Origin: Actinophytocola oryzae
Lineage (GTDB): Bacteria > Actinomycetota > Actinomycetes > Mycobacteriales > Pseudonocardiaceae
Direction of reading: 5' to 3'
Assembly (NCBI RefSeq): GCF_004364325.1
Contig: NZ_SOCP01000011.1
Coordinates: forward strand, 1 to 64,000
Length of the DNA: 64,000 nucleotides
Under the pieces are notes generated by a model. That model saw only the letters and a program-made list of their open reading frames with translations. It was not told where the DNA came from and did no database searches. Numbering within the stretch: position 1 is the first letter of the stretch; every line of letters starts with the position of its first letter. Shown here one piece after another: positions 63,987 through 64,000 of this stretch. A program made the position numbers and the translations under genes.

Positions 63987-64000
63987 ATGAGGGACACCAG
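63987..64000 (+). CDS. Start of a gene running off the right edge (partial)
   Basis: ATG AGG GAC ACC with GAAGGA six bases upstream, at a suitable distance from the palindrome-bearing intergenic region. Only four codons are visible (MRDT), so nothing can be said about the product. Confidence 0.4.

Noticed and set aside
1..64000. tRNA, rRNA or riboswitch
   Set aside because: No cloverleaf with a T-loop GTTCRA pattern, rRNA segment or known riboswitch core was noticed on reading; a covariance-model scan would be decisive.

Overview
This is chromosomal DNA of a very G+C-rich Gram-positive actinomycete: codons end almost always in G or C, GTG starts are frequent, and many neighbouring genes are joined by 4-base ATGA or GTGA overlaps. 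Two P450s with a ferredoxin, an actinobacterial CU044_5270-type protein behind an ECF sigma factor, an LLM F420-type enzyme, DUF3040 and DUF1707 proteins, and a sugar ABC importer without its own ATPase all fit. The intergenic repeat family suggests a member of the Pseudonocardiaceae (Lentzea, Saccharothrix or Amycolatopsis type), but that is inference from memory. I see no rRNA, tRNA, CRISPR array, prophage or complete insertion sequence.

Left third (1-25 kb). This is a run of small regulator-plus-target modules, most with a visible palindromic operator: a TetR-controlled DHA2 exporter with carboxypeptidase-regulatory-like domains; a Rho paralogue lacking the N-terminal helical domain; a TetR/hydrolase pair facing an FAD monooxygenase; an 11-copy intergenic repeat array; a two-gene membrane TIR / vWA-like module; a short secreted chorismate mutase; a MarR/tautomerase pair; GrpB, MHS-type MFS, HxlR and F420-type NADP reductase genes; then a cytochrome P450 cluster (P450, TetR, [3Fe-4S] ferredoxin, ferredoxin reductase, P450) facing an exporter.

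Middle (24-46 kb). An IclR regulator sits between an amidohydrolase gene and a five-gene operon (CoA transferase, citrate-synthase-like lyase, LigB-like and LigA-like extradiol dioxygenase subunits, quinone-oxidoreductase-like enzyme). The same CGGACA-N2-TGTCCG palindrome stands before both units, so this looks like one ring-cleavage regulon. From 30.5 to 42.9 kb there is a stress and signalling region: a GlsB/YeaQ-like membrane protein and a DUF3040 protein each with a sigma-B-type promoter (GTTT-N14/15-GGGTA), three STAS antagonists, an RsbW-like kinase, a SpoIIE phosphatase fused to its own ATPase domain, an ECF sigma factor with its partner, and a 1442-residue hybrid histidine kinase built on a long HAMP array with a response regulator.

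Right third (46-64 kb). A GntR/LacI-type regulator controls a Tat-exported GH99-like enzyme and a divergent sugar-uptake and oxidation operon (binding protein, two permeases, epimerase, ThuA-like, Gfo/Idh/MocA). Then come a disulfide-type flavoprotein, a MerR metal sensor translationally coupled to an 11-residue CC-GTG-CC microprotein, a VOC protein, an AidB-like acyl-CoA dehydrogenase facing a PaaX-like regulator, an acetyltransferase, a beta-phosphoglucomutase-like HAD enzyme with its GH65 phosphorylase, and a ribbon-helix-helix protein. A family of perfect 25-bp inverted repeats, with covarying bases between copies, sits between convergent genes at several places and several times supplies or touches their stop codons.
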